Source: Terebella lapidaria (Eukaryota > Annelida > Polychaeta > Terebellida > Terebellidae). Taken from it: a stretch of DNA of 64,000 nt. Shown here one piece after another: positions 58,040-64,000 of the stretch. The notes under the pieces are model-generated. The model ran no database searches, was not told the origin of the DNA, and saw only the letters and a list, made by a program, of their open reading frames with translations. A program made the position numbers and the translations under genes. Numbering within the stretch: the stretch's first letter is position 1; each line of letters starts with the position of its first letter. The stretch spans positions 36,466,651-36,530,650 of the forward strand of contig OX424558.1 of the NCBI GenBank assembly GCA_949152475.1. Reading direction: 5' to 3'.

Positions 58040-59831
58040 AATGTGATAACATACTGATACAAAACGCGGTAACGAATAACGGTCAGAAGCTTCAAGGCAA
58101 CTTTCACAGAAATGACCACACGTGCTCAAGTAGAGATGTCTTTCAAAGGGACTACAACAATAAAATATACTTCCTACACTTTGTTGAGAGAAGTGTCTTG
58201 GGAGGCTTTCAAGGATGGGTTGTTACAACCAGCGTGTGTGACAAAAATGGCAATGGGTATTTCTTCGTGGAAGACGACTCGTTACACCCATACACAACTT
58301 CGGGACTGTGGAAGGAATATGGAGGACCTTCTAGAACTTCAGTGGAAAATCCAGATCTATCTGTACAATGTGTAGGTCAGTAGTAGTACACATTTTCAGC
58401 ACACCTGTTTGTCTTATGTATGAAAAACGCAATCCAATAAAATTATTGGTAATTGCCATCACTCACATACTCCACATATATAGTATATGATTGGATGCAT
58501 TACTTAATTAAAATCCACCCAAACAGATGGAAGACATACCCTGTCCCCTGACTTAGCAGAAGTAGATTCGACGGTGATGAGTAAATATGAAGTAACTCAC
58601 ACATATCGGACAACAGATGTTTCCACAATTAGTGCCAAGAAACCAACATCGTCAACCACAGCGTCTCCAGGCAACATCTTCCAGAAACATCCGCTATCCT
58701 CAACATCCATTGTGGCGGTTGCCTTGGCACTGATCGCTTTCATTGTAGCTCTCTTCTCCAGGAGGTAGATCCAGTTGTGGTGAAAGAGTATTCTTAATCA
58801 GTTGTTTACGTTCAAGCATGGTATATATTTAGATATATATTTAGATAAACTATTCTCTCATCGAAACGTCATCAGTTTTTAAGTGCTAGAAATCAAATTG
58901 TTGCCATCCGAATACCGTACTATAGGATTTGACATATAATGCATTAATTTATGCAAAAACGAAGATATTCAAAATATTACGACCTCTTTCGCATCTTATG
59001 CCAGTGATACATACAAATACTTAATATTTTTACAGATGCCACAATCGAACGGCGACGTCTCAACAACAGCGATCTCACATTGGAAGACGCCGCTCACCGA
59101 TCTACTCAAGAATGTGTCGCTACTTCCACTACAGACCTAGCAGATGGCTTCCGGAAACACCAACTGTCCGTGACTCTATACACTTGGACGATGAAGAGCT
59201 GTACTCCTTCACGAGACAACACAACGCGAGTCATGCAGCTGTCAGTTCCACTGATAGCTCAGGCCTCGTGGCTTCTAGGGGAACTCGGAGCCGTGGGGAT
59301 GTCGTTGATGTGGAGAACGATGGAGCTGCTTTACATGACACAGTACAAGTCGAATATATTCAGACCTCTGAGAACCCAGACACCACTCTCACAAAAACTG
59401 AAGTAAAAGGCGATTGCCTTTATGAAAACGTGAGCTGTCACACTGACGCTGCTTCAGGGGAACATACAATGTCGATGCTACCTGGAATCGACGCAGAGCA
59501 TTTATCAAGTGCAAGTCACTTGATGCACGAATGTGAAAACGAGACGCACGAATATGAAAACCGTGAATATGCTGGAGATCATGCTAAATGCAGAGCCGAA
59601 TCCTCACAAGACAAACACACTTATTCCCTCGCTGGTATGACTGGCGCCTATGAATCAATCAGAGAAAGTCGAATGGTGAACTATGATTTACAGTCAGTTA
59701 GCAATGGGTGTGTTCCCGCAGCTCAAGCGTCTGAATGTTCCACATATGGAGATGGTCGATGCAGAGCTTCTCGGGACTCGGACCTCTCCCAGCAATACGA
59801 AGACATCATTGAAGCCGATATGAAATATTGA
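58040..59831 (+). CDS. Receptor gene E: four-Cys domain, short stalk fused to TM, tyrosine-motif tail
   Basis: Exons 58,040-58,375 (domain), 58,527-58,764 (stalk and membrane together) and 59,036-59,831 (tail), with phases 1, 1 and 2. The first exon is not certain; 56,054-56,135 has the right phase and would give 483 residues. The domain has the four cysteines (first gap x26, second x37, third x43) and LWKEYGGP as in B. The stalk is only about 50 residues and runs straight into the helix (SIVAVALALIAFIVALFS), where genes A, C and D have an intron, so that intron seems lost. The tail (265 residues) has LYENV, AYESI and QYEDI plus EYEN and TYSLA, and its membrane-near IHLDDEELYSF matches the INFEDPELHTF of D. 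Open throughout. Confidence 0.72.
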
Positions 59832-60900
59832 TGCCTTTGCAAGTTGGCATTATTGATATATATCCATAATGGAGTATGATGTCATAACTTGAATGCACGT
59901 GGCATACGTTATACATGTAGTATTTTATTAAATGCCTGGTACCTATTTAGCTCTGAATGGGGTAGACAATGAATGCTGTAAACCTTTCTGAGGGAGTTAG
60001 GGAAATAACAGAGTGGTCCAGCCTGAGTCCTAAAAACATTACCTCTGGAAATGTCATATAGTACAGTGGATTTTGGGCAGCTGTCGTTAATTCTAGATTT
60101 TGTACATTGCATTTGATTAGAAATATATATCTAGAAGGGAGTGTTTCTTACATGTTATCTTTTCTTTTTTGCTACAAGCCTATATGGTTCGCCATTGATC
60201 TTTATTTGACATATTTTCCGTACTTTTTATTACACAATTTCAAAAAGCATTGAATTGTTGCATGTTATTTGTCCTCACAAGTTGATTAAAGTTGACTTTC
60301 CCAACTAGAAACGTTCTACATGGTTCAGACGTTCATTTTCATGGCTACATAAGGCAGAATCCATATCTGCTTTACTTACCTAGGTGTATGTGTGACTGTT
60401 TTTAACAGCTTCTGCACCTGTTGAAAGCAAAAAATCGCTCGAAAAGGTCATATTTTCATTTACGATATTAGTCTGACACAAAACAAGAATCGGAACAAGA
60501 ACGGTTTGCATTATATGGCTGATTACTCAAGCGTTTATAATTTAATGTCTTCTCGGACAAATTGTAAAAAGTCTGGATGATCTATTTTTTCGTGACTCTT
60601 GTATCATAGAAACTTTGCCAATATTTCTATGGTTGTATGTTGCCTATATTTCTATGGTTGTATGTTGTATCATGAGCAACATTTGTGCCGCTGTGCCGGG
60701 TAAAGAGCGCTTGCATTATGATATCATGGTAGTCATACACTTAAGTATGTTTTTTTTTAATATCAACTAGATCAGTACCTTGTACCTCCTTTAGCTTTTA
60801 ATTCATATTGATTATTAAGAGGTATCAGGAATAAATAGATTCAGATTCAACCTAAATATGCACATACTCTTTTGGAGCATCTGATCTCGCACTCAGCTGG
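59832..60900. other. 3' flank of gene E and spacer
   Basis: AT-rich, non-coding. A small tandem repeat (TTCTATGGTTGTATGTTG twice) lies at about 60,625-60,667. No gene. Confidence 0.45.
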
Positions 60901-61438
60901 TAAAGGCCCGGTCAGACAGCCGAAAACGCATGAATCACGTAAAAAATTTGGTTAAGATTTGGTTGGGCGCGATTGTTAGTTGAGTATTTGACCATTTTTG
61001 CTGATTTACGTGATGAAAAATCACCGATGAATTGCGCAAGAAACTACGGAAATGTCACGTACAAATCACTAACAAAGCACGCACTTCAGCGCAAATCAGA
61101 TTTTTAAAAGTGATTTTAAGTGATTGTCAGTGATTTCAAGTAAAATATACGTGTTACTAATGAGGGACATGCGTGATATGTCTTTTATTCTTCAGTGAAA
61201 AGTCATCGAAGAACGCGATAGCGGCAACATTTTCGCGAACAATCACTAATATTCTAAGCATATTTCATGCATTGTCCAGGCAAGAACTACGTAACCTACA
61301 CAGAAATATCGTAATAACAGCTTGAAACTGTGTGAAGTCTCACGCGAACCGATTTTTGAGCTGCTCAAAACCCGGAATCGCGTAAAACGATGATTCATAC
61401 CTAATTCATGCGTTTGGGCAGTGCGACCAGGCCTTTAT
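60901..61438. mobile_element. 538-bp MITE
   Basis: Ends are TAAAGGCCCGGTCAGACAG and a near-complement ending GGCCTTTATA. Matching arms extend through CGCATGAATCACGTAAAA and its inverse. TA at both ends would fit a TA target duplication, as for Tc/mariner-type elements. Interior words such as AGTGATT are repeated. Non-coding. Confidence 0.65.
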
Positions 61439-62008
61439 ATGTCACAGGGCTTTGAATTTTCTATTAATAACGTCACATAGACTTGATCAAATACATTGAT
61501 TTGTGAATTCCGTTCATGGACTCGGTCTTGGAAGCTGAATCCGACTGTTTGTCGGTATATATGCTCTTCGAAGTCACATCATAGAAATCATCTTCACCCG
61601 TTGAGTTGAAAGTTTTCCTAAAGGCCCAGTACAAATATATAGCCTACATGTAATATTTACATTACAACGAAAGGTAGGCCCCTATATCCCTTAGGCTATT
61701 CATAAACGACTGTCTATTTCTTATGCGAACCTGCTTGCTTCTTCTACAATGTAATATACAAGTCTTTCACGGAAAATTTTTTTTGTCACTCTCATAAGCT
61801 ACAAATACAAGTTAATTATCCACACCGTGAACATCTATGTAAACAGTTAAACATTTCAATGAAAAGCAGAAAAAATAGCATTATATCCCACTTTGACTTC
61901 CGAGGGTTAGAGAACAGGTCCAGGTTCAGGGAGTTCAACGTGATGTATTTACTGTACACCATTTGCCAAATTTCAATCAGCGGAAAAAAGAGTATACAGA
62001 AACAAGAT
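61439..62008. other. Spacer upstream of the orphan signal-peptide exon
   Basis: AT-rich with no recognised gene or strong repeat. The shared promoter block of A, C and D was not seen. Confidence 0.4.
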
Positions 62009-62081
62009 ATGGACTCGTTGGAGAAGTTGTTGCCATTCACTCTGACGTTTATTGTTACCAGTAAATTCGTGTCGTCATCAG
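62009..62081 (+). other. Orphan signal-peptide exon
   Basis: ATG at 62,009 opens 24 codons, MDSLEKLLPFTLTFIVTSKF and VSSS, then a phase-1 donor G|GTAGGT. Length (73 bp) and phase equal those of gene B exon 1. It is followed not by a domain exon but by a diverged piece of the inverted-repeat arm seen at 42.2 and 46.0 kb. It may be an alternative first exon of gene F or the remnant of a lost gene. Confidence 0.45.
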
Positions 62082-62164
62082 GTAGGTTGTAATAACTAGA
62101 TTAAAATGTAAATATTGATCATAAATAAATATTGCCCTTGTAGGTCGATCAAGCAAGAGTTATC

Positions 62165-62360
62165 GTAACTCCAACTCCCGTGTAGAGATTATTGAAATAC
62201 GGAAGTTTTTGAAAACGACGATGATTGTAATCACCTTGTCAAAATTGGGTTAAATATCTGCGGAAGAAACCTTATTTCTGGGGAATATCAGCCGCTACTA
62301 ACATTCGTAAATTACATAAACGGGCAGTAGTATCTCAGACATCGTAGCACCCCCTCAGTC
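62165..62360. repeat. Solo diverged copy of the 42.2/46.0-kb inverted-repeat arm
   Basis: The words AACTCCCGTGTAGAGATTAT, GAAGAAACCTTATTTCTGGG and CCCCCTCAGT match the right arm at 46,065-46,260 with scattered differences. Only about half of the arm is present. Confidence 0.7.
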
Positions 62361-62552
62361 AATTGGCTGATTGTGTAGCTTTATCATTTCTTTCGCTTCA
62401 GATAATCGCAGTACTATCCAAGTAATACAATAAACTGATTTGTCTTGCTGGATGGCAGTAGTTAATTTAATCTTGAACTTCCTGGTCCATTTGCTACAAA
62501 TCGTCATTCCTCACGATAAAGCCGTGACATCAAACAAGATCAGTTGTGTACC

Positions 62553-63203
62553 ATGGAGCTTGAATTCTTAATTGTAGTAACATTGACGTCATACCAGCTG
62601 GTGAGGTACAGTTCTGGATTAGCAAATTGCAGAGGTAAGGTGTTATTAATAAAGAGTAACACGCAAGCATTTCAAGAAAGGCCGTGAGTACAAAAGTGAT
62701 GGTCTTGTGAAAATCTCCTGTACGCTGCAATGTAATAATCGCCTGTAACTTTTCTTGGCGTCGTTCTGTGTGTCATATGAGAAGTTTGTTCCAAATCTTA
62801 AACTCCAAATCTTTAAAAATATAAATAGGAGGTGTGAAAACTGGTATCCTCTCTTGCTCTCGTCTCGTACCAGGCTGCCCAGCTATGGAGGTCAGTGGCG
62901 TCGTGACTCCATCTGGGAAGTCACTGGAAGGTCAATACACGCGCCAGGGTACCCTCTGCCACGGTCGATATATTTACGTAAAACCATCAGACGAAGGCAG
63001 GGAATATGTATTACACTTTGTACAGAACCAGGCTGGGCGTGTCTTCAAAGGCTGGGTGGTGACTGGAACCAGATGCAATCCCAGTGATACCTTATGGTAC
63101 CTGGAGAATGACGACGAATCGTCCTTGTTTCCTTACAAAGCTTGAAGCACATGGAAGGAAATGAGTTCTGTGGAAAACCCCGATTTGAGAGTGGAATGTC
63201 CAG
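62553..63203 (+). pseudogene. Receptor gene F, 5' part, interrupted
   Basis: Exon 1 is 62,553-62,634 (MELEFLIVVTLTSYQLVRYS); exon 2 is 62,874-63,203 and encodes the four-Cys domain with gaps x26, x38 and about x40. GRYIY, YVLHFV, GWVVTG and NPDLRVEC are conserved. One in-frame TGA at 63,143 falls where B and E have a small residue before the conserved WKE, so the protein would end early. Exon 2 ends in a normal phase-1 donor (CCAG|GTAATT), and a LINE begins 23 bp later. No stalk, membrane or tail exon is seen before the window ends. It is either a pseudogene or a nonsense allele whose remaining exons lie beyond the right edge. Confidence 0.6.
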
Positions 63204-63225
63204 GTAATTTTCGTTTGTTATTGAG

Positions 63226-64000
63226 TATTGTATGATAATAATGATAATGCTTTATTTGCATATTCAGGCCTCGGGCCCATGTACAATTAAACATTTTCAT
63301 ACAGGTCATACAACGACAAAACGAAACATAAAACTACAGCAAATCTTCATGCTTTTTAAAAGAATGATATACAAATGCTGCAATATCCTTGATGGTTTCC
63401 ACTCTTGTGCTTGACATTAGGTTAGCAAAAACAATAGTATTCGAATAAGTATAATATTGGTTTATATATTTTTCCCGCTCCGCTTGATACAGTGGACACC
63501 TAAACATGAAATGCAATTCATCCTCAATTTCAGTTACCCCCCGGTTTTTACAAAACAGACAGAAACGTTCTTCTTTCGGGTGTGTTGGTCTTAATCGTTC
63601 AACTGCTAATTTATGATACGAACAACGAAATTTAATCAATGCCTGGCGATGTTTGTAATACATATCTATTTCGAAATACCGTTCTAATTCTAATGAGTTT
63701 TTAAACATACAATATTTATCCAACTTTTTGTTCATAGCAATATCATTTCTCCAATTTGAAATAGATACATCTTTTAATCTTTGTTTGAAAATCTCAATAA
63801 AAGTTTGTACATCCCCCACACTGTGCTGTATCCATACCTCTCCAAATCCATATATATACAATATATTTTAAATTTTTTTCGCCCATGTATTTTTCCCAAC
63901 ATCATCAGAATATTTCAAATGCCTATACAAAGAATTTCGCAAATGTGGTGTATTATCATGTACAATTTTCAACCAAAATTTAATACATCTCATGATATAG
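63226..64000 (-). mobile_element. LINE 3' part, same clade as the complete copy, running off the window
   Basis: The minus-strand frame 63,861-63,334 encodes the C-terminal end of an ORF2, with HRQALIKFRCSYHKLAVERL and a zinc-knuckle CLFC ... HFMFRC, comparable to CQLC ... HYLFNC in the complete LINE. The 3' end is a (ATT/ATC)n run near 63,226. More reverse-transcriptase sequence (to 64,000 and beyond) seems to continue in another frame. It has inserted just behind the domain exon of gene F. Confidence 0.7.

Noticed and set aside
16943-63203. Immunoglobulin, C-type lectin, SRCR or complement-control identity for the four-Cys domain
   Set aside because: Cysteine spacing and the GRxxY, GWVV and WKE landmarks fit none of these families.

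Overview
This looks like nuclear DNA of an animal. Coding exons are short and separated by GT-AG introns, intergenic DNA is AT-rich, and the window is packed with retroelement relics (a DIRS-type element, several CR1/Jockey/L2-like LINEs, a Penelope-like reverse-transcriptase piece) and many small inverted-repeat elements. That mix suits a marine invertebrate, and I lean weakly towards a mollusc or related lophotrochozoan. Nothing in the sequence fixes the species.

Layout. 1-4.2 kb holds a broken DIRS-type fossil. 4.2-9.8 kb holds small inverted-repeat elements and two LINE copies. One LINE is interrupted by a 484-bp inverted-repeat unit that carries a Thr/Ser-rich receptor-stalk-like fragment on the minus strand. 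10.0-10.4 kb is a 38-bp minisatellite. 11.3-12.3 kb is a single-exon orphan 7TM receptor on the minus strand. From 16.7 kb to the right edge, all on the plus strand, lies a tandem cluster of one receptor gene family, called A to F here: A (16.9-20.5 kb, decayed), B (23.1-25.5), C (33.1-37.7), D (51.9-54.9), a gutted copy (56.05-56.7), E (58.0-59.8, first exon uncertain) and F (62.55-63.2, interrupted). Between and inside them are a 1.66-kb tandem array, nested inverted-repeat elements, a 147-bp satellite inside a 4.2-kb long-inverted-repeat element, and an apparently complete LINE.

The receptor family is the most interesting content. Each gene has the same plan: a signal-peptide exon, one symmetrical phase 1-1 exon encoding a ~110-residue domain with four cysteines at nearly fixed spacing, a Thr/Ser/Pro-rich mucin-like stalk exon (often with internal repeats), a transmembrane exon ending in phase 2, and one long exon for a cytoplasmic tail rich in Tyr-x-x-Val/Ile/Leu motifs. 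Two tail types exist. A, D and E share one; B and C share the other. C combines an A/D-like promoter, signal peptide and ectodomain with a B-like membrane and tail half. This resembles paired immune receptors, where similar ectodomains are joined to different signalling tails. I do not recognise the ectodomain as a named family. The immune or recognition role is inferred from architecture only.

A, C and D share an upstream sequence block that may be a common promoter. In D a 5-kb LINE sits between that block and the first exon, and in C the block is tandemly duplicated.
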